Shown: one piece after another, positions 26,272 to 34,743 of the stretch
Layout: the number at the start of each line of letters is the position of its first letter
Numbering within the stretch: position 1 is the first letter of the stretch
Translations under genes and position numbers: made by a program
Notes under the pieces: model-generated
The model's input: only the letters and a program-made list of their open reading frames with translations
What the model was told of the DNA's origin: nothing
Database searches by the model: none
Assembly (NCBI GenBank): GCA_037132075.1
Contig: JBAXPV010000003.1
Location: forward strand, 1 to 64,000
Length of the DNA: 64,000 bases
Direction of reading: 5' to 3'
From: JBAXPV01 sp037132075
Lineage (GTDB): Bacteria > Bacteroidota > Bacteroidia > Bacteroidales > CAIXZF01

Positions 26272-26696
26272 TAATTGTTTTCTTTCGTTTTATAGGCAAG
26301 CGCATACAACTTCATCTGTTTGATCATCGAAGTAAGCCCATTTGAACGTGTTGGGCTTAAATGTTCTTTTAAACCGATGGTGTCAACAAACGCTAGTTTT
26401 GTGTTTAATATTTCATCTGCAGTTTGTCCGCTCAAAACCCGGATCAAAAGGTTTACTATGCCTTTGGTGATCACGGCATCACTATCCGCAGTGAAAGTAA
26501 TAATCCCATCGTCATTAGAAGCATGGAGCCAGACCCTTGACTGGCATCCACTGATCAGATGCTGGTCATTGCGATATTGCTCATCAATTCGTGGCAAGTC
26601 ATTTCCCATCTCTATCAGGTGATTATACCTGTCCATCCAATCGTCAAAGGATTCAAATTCCTTTACGATCTGAGCTTCAATTTCAGCTATCTTCAT
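26271..26696 (-). CDS. sufE: Cysteine desulfurase activator SufE
   Basis: A 141-residue protein that accepts persulfide sulfur from SufS. The acceptor Cys51 is in the expected motif (LISGCQSRVWL), and the C-terminal part has the conserved segment LSPTRSNGLTSMI. Its length is typical for SufE. It lies 62 bp downstream of sufS and overlaps the SufT-like gene by one base. Confidence 0.94.
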   Translation of the reverse strand: MKIAEIEAQIVKEFESFDDWMDRYNHLIEMGNDLPRIDEQYRNDQHLISGCQSRVWLHASNDDGIITFTADSDAVITKGIVNLLIRVLSGQTADEILNTKLAFVDTIGLKEHLSPTRSNGLTSMIKQMKLYALAYKTKENN

Positions 26697-26758
26697 AATG
26701 TTACAATAAGACTATTGCAAAAGTAGAAATAGAATAAATGGGAATGGCATTTCTTCAT

Positions 26759-27979
26759 CTATAAAAACATTTCTTTTACTCTGACAATGGCATCAGCAAG
26801 TGTATCAATCTCTTCCTTAGTGTTATACATGGCGAAGCTGGTCCGCACTGTTCCACTGATTCCAAGCCTGTCCATGAGAGGTTGTGCACAATGGTTTCCT
26901 GTTCTGAGGGCAATCCCGAGTTTGTCGAGAATTGTGCCCATGTCATAGGGGTGAATTCCGTCAGGCAAAAAACTCAGGACGCCAGCCTTTTCACGAGCGG
27001 TTCCGATAATTTTCAGGCCCCCGATCGTTTGAATTTTATTTGTCGCATAGTTTAGGAGCTCGTGCTCATATGCCGCAATCGCATCCATATTGTGCAATTC
27101 CAGGTAATCCAGGGCTGCAGATAAACCAAGTGTATCACAAACGTTTGGTGTTCCCGCTTCAAACTTGAAAGGCAGTTCATTATAAGCTGTTTTTTCAAAA
27201 CTAACGGTGTCAATCATCTCACCACCGCCCTGGTAGGGAGGCATTGCTTCCAGCCATTTTTCTTTGCCAAACAATACCCCAATTCCCATTGGACCATACA
27301 TCTTATGACCTGAGAAACAGTAAAAGTCGGCATCAAGTGCCTGGACATCAATCCTTGTATGGGCAATAGCCTGTGCGCCATCAATCATAACAGGGATGTC
27401 ATGCTCATGAGCCAGATCAATCATCTCTTTGATTGGGAGTATTGTGCCGAGTGCATTAGAAACATGTGCAATACTGACGATTTTTACTGATTTGTCGAGT
27501 AGTTTTTTATAGGATTCCAGGTCAATTTCCCCATTGTCAAGGATGGGGATGACCTTAATGACAGCGCCTCGTTCTTCCCGTAGGAATTGCCAGGGAACGA
27601 TATTGGAATGATGTTCCAATTCTGACAAAAGGATGACATTGCCTGGTTTAATAAATTGTTTCCCAAATGAATAGGCTACAAGGTTAATAGATTCAGTAGT
27701 GCCACGGGTGAAAATGATTTCATGGCGATTTTTGGCATTGATGAATCTTTGAATCTGGATCCTGGCATTCTCATAGGCTTCCGTGGCAACCTGGCTCAGG
27801 TAATGTACGCCACGGTGTATGTTGCTGTTTTGCTGCTCATAATAATTCGAAATGGCTTTGATGACAGACTCAGGTTTCTGGGTTGTTGCTGCATTGTCAA
27901 AATAAACCAGGGGTCTGCCATAGACCTTTTGCTGAAGAATGGGGAAGTCGAGCCGGATGGCGTTAATATCAAGAGTCAC
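26759..27979 (-). CDS. sufS: Cysteine desulfurase SufS
   Basis: A PLP-dependent enzyme that takes sulfur from cysteine for Fe-S cluster assembly. It has 406 residues. The N-terminus FPILQQKVYGRPLVYFDNAA, the PLP lysine K226 in FSGHKMYGP and the persulfide Cys364 in RTGNHCAQP identify the group II (SufS) type. It starts 11 bp after sufD and is followed by sufE. No anomaly is visible. Confidence 0.96.
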   Translation of the reverse strand: MTLDINAIRLDFPILQQKVYGRPLVYFDNAATTQKPESVIKAISNYYEQQNSNIHRGVHYLSQVATEAYENARIQIQRFINAKNRHEIIFTRGTTESINLVAYSFGKQFIKPGNVILLSELEHHSNIVPWQFLREERGAVIKVIPILDNGEIDLESYKKLLDKSVKIVSIAHVSNALGTILPIKEMIDLAHEHDIPVMIDGAQAIAHTRIDVQALDADFYCFSGHKMYGPMGIGVLFGKEKWLEAMPPYQGGGEMIDTVSFEKTAYNELPFKFEAGTPNVCDTLGLSAALDYLELHNMDAIAAYEHELLNYATNKIQTIGGLKIIGTAREKAGVLSFLPDGIHPYDMGTILDKLGIALRTGNHCAQPLMDRLGISGTVRTSFAMYNTKEEIDTLADAIVRVKEMFL

Positions 27980-27990
27980 GGGAAGCGGTT

Positions 27991-29400
27991 TTAGATCTTT
28001 TTCAAGTCAATTTCAAAGTTGATATCTCTTTTTGCATTACAATCCAGAATACATTGGTCGCAGGTTGAGAGTTCTCCTCTTAGTCTTTTATAGACCATCT
28101 CATCAATCTGGTGCCTTAAGGGTTGAACCTTAATTTGGTTGATAATTTCAGCAGCAAAAGCATACATCATCAACATACGGGATGTGTCCTCGCGGATGCC
28201 TCGGGAACGCATATAAAACATGGCTTCCGGGTCGAGCTGCCCGACTGTGGCGCCATGGCTGCATTTTACATCATCAGCATAGATCTCAAGCCGCGGCTGT
28301 GTGTGGATATTCGCCTTGTCGGTGAGGAGGATGTTTTTACTTTGCTGATAAGCCTGAGTACGCTGGGCATCACGCCTAACCATGATATGCCCGTTAAAAA
28401 CGCCCTGTGCCTGGTCATCGAGGATCCCTTTGTACAGCTGGCTGCTCGTGCAATCAGAAGAACGATGATCGAGATAAAGGTTGTTGTCAACATGCTGCTC
28501 ACGGTCCATGAGGTAAAGGCCCAGCAAATTCGCTTCAGCCCCTTTTCCGTTGAGGTTAACATGCAAATTGTTACGGATCAATCCTCCATTGAGGATGATA
28601 AGGTTCGAAAGAAGGCGGCTGTAAGCGGCCTGCTCAAAATAAGTGGTTGTAACCAGGGTGGCTTCGTTGTCTTTATTCTGAAGTTTATAATATTCTACTT
28701 CAGCGTTCTCACCCAAAAAGATTTCAGTGACACTGTTAATGAAGCTGGCTTTGTGCTGAACGCTATGGTCGCAGTGAACCAGTTGGAGATGGGCGTTTTT
28801 TCCCAATATCACGAGGTTACGCGGTTGAATGAGGACATTCTCATTCATGTTGATAATGCTGACAATTTGGATTGTCTTGTCAACTTTTACATTATCAGGT
28901 ACATAGATAAAGATGCCATCCTGAGCAAAAGCTGTATTCAGCGCATTTAGGCCATTCTCACGAAACTCAGCCGATTGTGCATAGTATTTTTCAAAGAGAT
29001 CAGGATATTCTTCACTGGCTTTGGCAAAGCTGCCAAGTATTGTGCCATCTGCTAAGATGTTCAGTGGTTTCTCTTTGTTGGAATACCACCCATTTAAGGT
29101 AGTTAATAGGTAGGTATCAAGATGGTGGATGTCGCAGCTAAAGATACTGTCAACGGCAACCGGCTCAGTGCTGGGTTCAAATTGTTGTGTAAAATCTTTT
29201 GCTAAAGTGCTGTCAAGGCTGGTTGAGCGCCAGTTTTCCATTTTGTTGTTTGGAAAGCCGAGCTTTTGAAAACTGGCAAGCGCTTCTTTTCGGATTTCCT
29301 TTAAAAATGTCGCTTCCGAAAGGTCGGTAAAGTGCTGTTCATGCAGGTGAAGCATCTTTTCACGCATGCTGAGACTTATCGTTTGATTGTCGTTTTTCAT
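27991..29400 (-). CDS. sufD: SUF scaffold component SufD
   Basis: The beta-helical partner of SufB in the SufBC2D scaffold that builds Fe-S clusters. The ATG at 29400 (MKNDNQTISLSMREKML) gives 469 residues and avoids overlap with sufC. A helical N-terminal domain is followed by a right-handed beta-helix region with the conserved segment SQLYKGILDDQAQGVFNG and the near-terminal motif KCSHGATVGQLDPEAMFYMRS cut at SRGI, including the essential His of that loop. The C-terminus adds CDQCILDC, two Cys pairs not universal in SufD. Confidence 0.94.
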   Translation of the reverse strand: MKNDNQTISLSMREKMLHLHEQHFTDLSEATFLKEIRKEALASFQKLGFPNNKMENWRSTSLDSTLAKDFTQQFEPSTEPVAVDSIFSCDIHHLDTYLLTTLNGWYSNKEKPLNILADGTILGSFAKASEEYPDLFEKYYAQSAEFRENGLNALNTAFAQDGIFIYVPDNVKVDKTIQIVSIINMNENVLIQPRNLVILGKNAHLQLVHCDHSVQHKASFINSVTEIFLGENAEVEYYKLQNKDNEATLVTTTYFEQAAYSRLLSNLIILNGGLIRNNLHVNLNGKGAEANLLGLYLMDREQHVDNNLYLDHRSSDCTSSQLYKGILDDQAQGVFNGHIMVRRDAQRTQAYQQSKNILLTDKANIHTQPRLEIYADDVKCSHGATVGQLDPEAMFYMRSRGIREDTSRMLMMYAFAAEIINQIKVQPLRHQIDEMVYKRLRGELSTCDQCILDCNAKRDINFEIDLKKI

Positions 29401-29405
29401 GGTGA

Positions 29406-30167
29406 TCAGCTTCCCTGTGAAAATGAAGTGTCTTTCAGCCATTCATAGCCCTTTTCTTCCAGCTCCATGGCAAGGCTCTTGTCTCCGGTTTTTACGATAC
29501 GTCCTTCAAAAAGCACATGAACAAAATCAGGTACGATATAATCCAGAAGTCTTTGGTAGTGGGTAATTACGACGAAAGCATTGTCTTTAGTCCTGAGCTT
29601 GTTTACCCCATTGGCAACAACACGTAGCGCGTCGATATCAAGTCCGCTGTCAGTCTCATCCAGTATCGCCAGGCTTGGCTCGAGCATAGCCATCTGGAAG
29701 ATTTCGTTGCGTTTTTTCTCGCCGCCGCTAAAGCCTTCATTGACAGATCGATTGGTGAGTTTTGAAGTCAGTTCAACCAATTGCTTTTTCTCTTCCATGC
29801 GGGCCAGGAATTCCGCGCCACCCAGGAGATCAAGTCCCTTATATTTTCTTTGCTCATTGACTGCAGTGCGCATAAAGTTCGTCATGCTGACGCCTGGGAT
29901 CTCGACCGGGTATTGAAAGCCAAGGAAGATTCCTTCGCAGGCACGTTCGTCAGGACTAAGGTCCATCAGGTTCTTTCCCTTATAAGAGATTTCTCCCTGA
30001 GTGACCTCAAAGATTTCTCTTCCGGCAATTACTGAAGCAAGTGTGCTTTTCCCGGTTCCGTTAGGCCCCATGATGGCATGAACTTCCCCTGCATTTACCT
30101 CGAGGTTGAGGCCTTTTAAGATTTCTTTGTTGTGAATACTGACGTGAAGATTACGTATTGAAAGCAT
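29406..30167 (-). CDS. sufC: SUF ATPase SufC
   Basis: ABC-type ATPase of the SufBC2D complex, driving conformational change during cluster assembly. The ATG at 30167 (MLSIRNLHVSIHNKEIL) is chosen over an upstream in-frame ATG that overlaps sufB, giving 253 residues. Walker A is GPNGTGKST at 34-42, the signature is FSGGEKKRNEI, and Walker B ends AILDETDSGLD, where the SufC-specific DSGLD is intact. It lies between sufB and sufD. Confidence 0.96.
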   Translation of the reverse strand: MLSIRNLHVSIHNKEILKGLNLEVNAGEVHAIMGPNGTGKSTLASVIAGREIFEVTQGEISYKGKNLMDLSPDERACEGIFLGFQYPVEIPGVSMTNFMRTAVNEQRKYKGLDLLGGAEFLARMEEKKQLVELTSKLTNRSVNEGFSGGEKKRNEIFQMAMLEPSLAILDETDSGLDIDALRVVANGVNKLRTKDNAFVVITHYQRLLDYIVPDFVHVLFEGRIVKTGDKSLAMELEEKGYEWLKDTSFSQGS

Positions 30168-30207
30168 TGTATTTAAATTTTTTCTAATGATCAATGGATG
30201 AATATTT

Positions 30208-31656
30208 TTATCCCACACTGCCTTCGAGGCTGATAGAGAGTAATTTCTGGGCTTCTACAGCAAATTCCATAGGAAGCTGGTTCAGCACTTCTTTGGCATA
30301 GCCGTTAACGATCAGCCCGATGGCGCTTTCGGTGCTGATGCCACGCTGCTTGCAATAGAAAAGCTGTTCATCGCTGATTTTAGAGGTGGTGGCCTCATGT
30401 TCAACGATAGAGTTTTTGTTTTCCACTTTGATATATGGGAAGGTATGAGCACCGCATTTATCGCCCAATAAAAGTGAATCACATTGGCTATAGTTTCTTG
30501 AGTTCTCGGCTTTTCTACCCATCCTGACAAGCCCGCGATAACTGTTTTCGCTGAAGCCTGCGCTGATCCCTTTGGAGATGATAGTGGATTTGGTATTCTT
30601 GCCGATATGCATCATTTTTGAACCTGTATCTGCCTGCTGGTAGTTGTTGGTAACAGCTACGGAATAAAACTCCCCGATGCTGTGATCTCCCATCAGAACC
30701 ACACTTGGGTATTTCCAGGTGATGGCAGAGCCTGTCTCAACCTGGGTCCAGGAGATTTTGCTATGGTTTCCTTTACAGATACCACGTTTGGTCACGAAAT
30801 TATAAATTCCGCCTTCACCTTTTTTGTTCCCGGGATACCAGTTCTGTACTGTAGAATATTTTACCTCAGCATCTTTCAGCGCAATGATCTCAACGATCGC
30901 GGCATGAAGCTGGTTTTCATCTCTTTGAGGGGCAGTACATCCTTCCATATAACTCACATAGCTGCCTTCATCCGCAATGATGAGTGTTCGCTCAAACTGA
31001 CCGGTATTGGCAGCATTGATACGGAAATAAGTTGAAAGTTCTACAGGGCAACGGACGCCTTTGGGGATATAACAAAAGGAACCGTCAGTGAAAACGGCAG
31101 AGTTGAGCGTTGCAAAGTAATTGTCGCTGTATGGCACTGCCATGCCCATATATTGCTTTACCAGCTCAGGATGATTTTGAACAGCATCACTGAAGGAACA
31201 AAAGATAATGCCTAGTTTTCCAAGGGTATCAGTGAAAGTTGTCTTAACGCTCACACTATCTATGACTGCATCAACAGCAACGCCGCTCAGCATTTTTTGC
31301 TCATCCAGGCTGATCCCGAGTTTGTTGAAGGTGTCTCGCAGCTCAGGGTCAATCTCGTCAAGGCTGCTTAGTTCTTTCTTTTTCTTAGGAGCCGCATAAT
31401 AATGCAAAGCCTGGTAATCGATAGGGGGATGGTGGAGGTGAGCCCAGCTGGGTTCTGTCATCTCAATCCATTTACGGTAGGCTTTCAGGCGAAATTCAAG
31501 TAAAAATTCAGGTTCGTTTTTTTTTGCAGAGATAAAGCGGATGATATCTTCGTTCAGGCCCATAGGAGCCATATCCATTTCTATATCAGTATAAAAACCA
31601 TATTTATATTCACTCTGAGTTACTTCGTTCAATATGGAATTCTGTTCTTTCTCCAT
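30208..31656 (-). CDS. sufB: SUF scaffold component SufB
   Basis: A 482-residue main scaffold on which the Fe-S cluster forms. Family landmarks are YFRINAANTGQFERTLII, VSYMEGCTAPQRDENQLHAA (containing a conserved Cys) and the C-terminal HEATTSKISDEQLFYCKQRG with the cluster-related Cys/Glu region. It is the first gene of the run sufB-C-D-S-E-SufT-dxs, preceded by an exact -7 element at 31692-31699. There is no adjacent IscR/SufR regulator, so control is either by a distant regulator or constitutive. Confidence 0.96.
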   Translation of the reverse strand: MEKEQNSILNEVTQSEYKYGFYTDIEMDMAPMGLNEDIIRFISAKKNEPEFLLEFRLKAYRKWIEMTEPSWAHLHHPPIDYQALHYYAAPKKKKELSSLDEIDPELRDTFNKLGISLDEQKMLSGVAVDAVIDSVSVKTTFTDTLGKLGIIFCSFSDAVQNHPELVKQYMGMAVPYSDNYFATLNSAVFTDGSFCYIPKGVRCPVELSTYFRINAANTGQFERTLIIADEGSYVSYMEGCTAPQRDENQLHAAIVEIIALKDAEVKYSTVQNWYPGNKKGEGGIYNFVTKRGICKGNHSKISWTQVETGSAITWKYPSVVLMGDHSIGEFYSVAVTNNYQQADTGSKMMHIGKNTKSTIISKGISAGFSENSYRGLVRMGRKAENSRNYSQCDSLLLGDKCGAHTFPYIKVENKNSIVEHEATTSKISDEQLFYCKQRGISTESAIGLIVNGYAKEVLNQLPMEFAVEAQKLLSISLEGSVG

Positions 31657-31691
31657 GAATCAGGTTATGCTTATTTAGATTAAATCAATTG

Positions 31692-31699
31692 CAAATTTA
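31692..31699 (-). promoter_or_regulatory. -7 promoter element for the suf-dxs operon
   Basis: TAAATTTG on the minus strand is an exact TAnnTTTG match. A TTG about 15 bp upstream could act as a weak -33 element. The predicted 5' untranslated region is about 30 nt. Confidence 0.55.
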
Positions 31700-31807
31700 G
31701 TGTTTTATAGATAACAAGTACTGAAATTAAATGTTGGAATTGTTGATGAAAATATTTTGTGATTTTGCTTCATGAATGGTATGCTCGTGGTAATATGTTT
31801 TTTTTAT

Positions 31808-31848
31808 CACACAGAGAACACAGATGAAAACACACAGAGAACACAGAT
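31808..31848. repeat. Perfect 18-bp direct repeat (CACACAGAGAACACAGAT)
   Basis: Two identical copies at 31808-31825 and 31831-31848 are separated by GAAAA, between sufB and the esterase gene. They are part of the same style of CACAGAG-rich intergenic sequence as the repeats near 20.5 and 33.2 kb. Confidence 0.8.
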
Positions 31849-31903
31849 TATTTTACACGGAAAACAATGAAACTGGCATTTTCTTCAATATGATATTGAT
31901 TCG

Positions 31904-31911
31904 TACATTTG
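31904..31911 (+). promoter_or_regulatory. -7 promoter element for the esterase gene
   Basis: TACATTTG is an exact TAnnTTTG match about 36 bp upstream of the ATG at 31947. No clear -33 element is seen. Confidence 0.5.
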
Positions 31912-31946
31912 TTATTATCCCAGGGTGAATTTAAAGTTTATTACAT

Positions 31947-33095
31947 ATGAATAGTAAGTTAATTATTAATTTGATTTTTCTATGTTTTAGTCTGACTGGA
32001 CCTCTTTATTCTCAAGGCTTTTCATCATTCATTACGAAGGTAAATACAGCTAATGTATCAGTGAGAAATGATGTTGCCTTGCAATATATAGCCAGTCAGT
32101 CCTCAATTCCGGTTGTTGAATCCGATAGCCTGGTATTTTTCCTGTACTGGGGAAAAGCCATCTCAGTTGCGGTTTCCGGGGATGCTTCCGGCTGGGCTCC
32201 TTCCTTAAAGATGAGTCACATAGAGGGAAGTGACTTGTGGTATTATGCTGCAAAGTATGATCGGACAGCCCGCCTCGAATATAAAATTGTGGTCAATGAA
32301 AGAAACTGGCGTCTGGATTCCCTGAACAAAAATACCATCATGGGTGGCATGGGGCCTAATTCTGTATTGGAACTACCATTATATTCACCACCAAAGTTTG
32401 TGGAAGTTCGTCAGAGAAGTCCAGCCGGCAGGGTTTTCGACACCACTTTCCAAAGTGAAACGATGAAAGAACCACGTCAGTTAAAGATCTATCTCCCTTT
32501 TGGCTACAGCACTGCCACAGGGCATTACCCAATTATATTTTTTTTTGATGGCAATGACTTTTTTAAATTTACACAAGCAACAATCCTTCTCGATAATATG
32601 ATTGCCGACAAACGAATCCCGCCTGTGATAGCGGTTTTTGAACAGCCTGTTCACAGGGATGCAGAATATTCGGGCATGCTCCAGGGAAAATTCACGGATT
32701 ACATTGTGTCGGAATTGGTACCATTTATCGATAATCGGTTCCGAACGATTCTTTCTGCGGATAAACGTGTATTGGCAGGCATTTCCAATGGGGGCAACAT
32801 CGCTTTATGGATAGGAGGGACACATCCGGAGGTTTTTGGGAAAGTCATCGCGATGTCGAGTAATGTTGAGAATAATGTGGCCAGGGCTTATGAGAAAGGT
32901 GATCCTGCAATGCTCAAACTGTATATGAATTTTGGAAAATATGACATGGCTCAGTTAATTCCCAGAGTCAACAAGCTAAAAAGCATATTGGAACAAAAGA
33001 AATATACCTTCATGTATCGTGAATATCCTGAAGGGCATAATTGGGGGTTTTGGCAGAAGTATTTGCCGGAGGCGATGGAATATCTGTTTCTTTAA
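31947..33095 (+). CDS. Secreted esterase D-like alpha/beta hydrolase
   Basis: A 382-residue protein with a signal peptide (about 1-23). An N-terminal Ig/CBM48-like beta domain (about 55-150, including SGDASGWAPSLKM) is followed by a putative-esterase (PF00756-type) alpha/beta hydrolase. The nucleophile is Ser280 in GISNGGN and the catalytic His is in YPEGHNWGFW near residue 368. Such two-domain enzymes include feruloyl and acetyl xylan esterases and enterochelin-esterase relatives. The substrate is not evident and there are no neighbouring glycan or siderophore genes. It is monocistronic. Confidence 0.87.
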   Translation: MNSKLIINLIFLCFSLTGPLYSQGFSSFITKVNTANVSVRNDVALQYIASQSSIPVVESDSLVFFLYWGKAISVAVSGDASGWAPSLKMSHIEGSDLWYYAAKYDRTARLEYKIVVNERNWRLDSLNKNTIMGGMGPNSVLELPLYSPPKFVEVRQRSPAGRVFDTTFQSETMKEPRQLKIYLPFGYSTATGHYPIIFFFDGNDFFKFTQATILLDNMIADKRIPPVIAVFEQPVHRDAEYSGMLQGKFTDYIVSELVPFIDNRFRTILSADKRVLAGISNGGNIALWIGGTHPEVFGKVIAMSSNVENNVARAYEKGDPAMLKLYMNFGKYDMAQLIPRVNKLKSILEQKKYTFMYREYPEGHNWGFWQKYLPEAMEYLFL

Positions 33096-33184
33096 GTGTT
33101 TTACACGGAGGTGATGGAAATCTGTTTTTTAATTGTTTCACACGGAGTAAACGGAGTATTCCACGGAGCTGCACTGTAAAGAAA

Positions 33185-33232
33185 TCTCTGCAAAACTCAG
33201 CGTTCGCTGTGTCTCCGCGGTGAGTCTTAAAA
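33185..33232 (+). repeat. Interspersed TCTCTGCA...TCTCCGCGGTGA repeat, copy 3
   Basis: It shares TGTCTCCGCGGTGAG exactly with 20672-20717 and GAGTCTTAAAA with 20491-20542. It is preceded by degenerate CACGGAG units (33101-33170), another part of the same composite element. Confidence 0.7.
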
Positions 33233-33258
33233 AAAATCAATTTAAACCCGCGAAAGCA

Positions 33259-33266
33259 TATTTTTG
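33259..33266 (+). promoter_or_regulatory. -7 promoter element for the MBOAT gene
   Basis: TATTTTTG is an exact TAnnTTTG match 26 bp upstream of the ATG at 33293, directly after the interspersed repeat. Confidence 0.5.
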
Positions 33267-33292
33267 CAAATAATAATAAGGCCAATTAGAAA

Positions 33293-34741
33293 ATGCTCTT
33301 TAGCTCCCCGATTTTTCTGTACCTGTTTCTGCCATTGACCTTGCTGGCTTATTATCTTATCAATAGGAATTATAGGAATTACCTGCTTTTGTTTGCCAGC
33401 CTGATTTTCTTTGCCTGGGGCGGCGTGAGTTTTACCGTTTTACTGATTGGTTCTATCGCCCTGAATTATCTCTTTGGCCTGAAAGTTCAACATTATTTGG
33501 ATACTGCAAAGGGCTATCGATGGCTGGTCGCAGGCGTGGCCACGAATGTTTTGATCCTGGGCGTTTTTAAATATGCAAACTTCATCGTCGGCAATCTGAA
33601 CCAGGCATTCGGGATGCTTTCCATCCCGATGATTCCGCAAACGAATATTCTCTTACCCATCGGAATCTCCTTTTATACCTTTCATTCTCTTTCCTATCTG
33701 GTCGACATCTACCGCCGCAAAACCACGGCTCAGCGTAACATCTTTGACCTTGCCCTTTATATTGCCATGTTCTCCCAGCTGATCGCCGGCCCCATCATCC
33801 GCTACAGCGATGTCTGGACACAATTGCGCGGACGGATCCACACCTCTGCGAAATTCACTTCGGGGATCGAAAGATTCCTCATTGGTCTTGGGAAAAAAGT
33901 ATTGCTGGCCAACACTTTCGCTGTAATCGCGGATAAGATGTTTACCACACCCTTTGCTGAACTCGATGCCGCCAGTGCATGGCTCGGATTGATCTGTTAT
34001 AGCTTACAAATCTATTGTGATTTTGCAGGATATTCTGATATGGCCATCGGTCTCGGACGTATGTTTGGCTTCGAATTCCTGGAGAACTTCAATTTCCCCT
34101 ATATCGCAAAGTCGGTGAAAGAGTTCTGGCGGCGATGGCATATCTCGCTATCGAGTTTTTTTCGCGACTATGTCTATATCCCTTTGGGTGGAAGTCATGT
34201 CCCGCTCAGCCGAACCTACCTCAACCTGCTGATCGTATTCTTCCTGACAGGTTTCTGGCATGGCGCCAGCTGGAGTTTCGTGGTCTGGGGTTTGTTTCAT
34301 GGATTCTTTATGGTGGTGGAGCGTATCGGTTTCGAAAAGGTCCTTGAACGAATCCCGAAATTCTTTGCCCACACGTATACTTTACTGGTCGTCTTGTTTG
34401 CCTGGGTGCTGTTCAGGGCTGATACCCTGACTTATGCCCTTGGCTATTGGGAAGCTATGTTTCGGTTCGCGCTGAGTCCGGCCCGGCAGGAAGTGCTATT
34501 GTCCTATGTCAACCTGGAACTGATCCTTGCTTTTGTGCTTGCAATCCTGGGTTCATTTGGAGTTTTTAAGATGCTGAATAAAAGGCTAATCCAGGTTTTT
34601 GAGTCTGACAATCAACAATCAAAGGTGTTAACCTATGGCTTTCATCTTGCCTCGGCAATGTTTTATGCTAGTGTATTGATCCTTTGCAGCATATATCTCA
34701 TTGCCGGCACCTATAATCCTTTCATTTATTATAGATTCTGA
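33293..34741 (+). CDS. MBOAT O-acyltransferase (AlgI-like)
   Basis: A 482-residue polytopic membrane protein of the AlgI/DltB/PatA group, which passes acyl groups from the cytoplasm to extracytoplasmic acceptors. It begins with the typical MLFSSPIFLYLFLPLTLLAY cut before YLIN, and the family core FWRRWHISLSSFFRDYVYIP is present. The catalytic region GFWHGASW is followed by an FHG His in VVWGLFHGFFM. It is followed 2 bp later by an AlgJ/AlgX-like SGNH protein, so the pair should O-acetylate a surface or secreted glycan whose synthesis genes are elsewhere. Confidence 0.93.
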   Translation: MLFSSPIFLYLFLPLTLLAYYLINRNYRNYLLLFASLIFFAWGGVSFTVLLIGSIALNYLFGLKVQHYLDTAKGYRWLVAGVATNVLILGVFKYANFIVGNLNQAFGMLSIPMIPQTNILLPIGISFYTFHSLSYLVDIYRRKTTAQRNIFDLALYIAMFSQLIAGPIIRYSDVWTQLRGRIHTSAKFTSGIERFLIGLGKKVLLANTFAVIADKMFTTPFAELDAASAWLGLICYSLQIYCDFAGYSDMAIGLGRMFGFEFLENFNFPYIAKSVKEFWRRWHISLSSFFRDYVYIPLGGSHVPLSRTYLNLLIVFFLTGFWHGASWSFVVWGLFHGFFMVVERIGFEKVLERIPKFFAHTYTLLVVLFAWVLFRADTLTYALGYWEAMFRFALSPARQEVLLSYVNLELILAFVLAILGSFGVFKMLNKRLIQVFESDNQQSKVLTYGFHLASAMFYASVLILCSIYLIAGTYNPFIYYRF

Positions 34742-34743
34742 TC

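Noticed and set aside
28123..28950. 275-codon plus-strand open frame
   Set aside because: It is the antisense of sufD, whose family motifs are complete on the other strand.
31801..31870. CACAGAG direct repeats as a regulator-binding array
   Set aside because: The sequence matches the style of common interspersed intergenic elements elsewhere in the window, so binding-site status is not supported.
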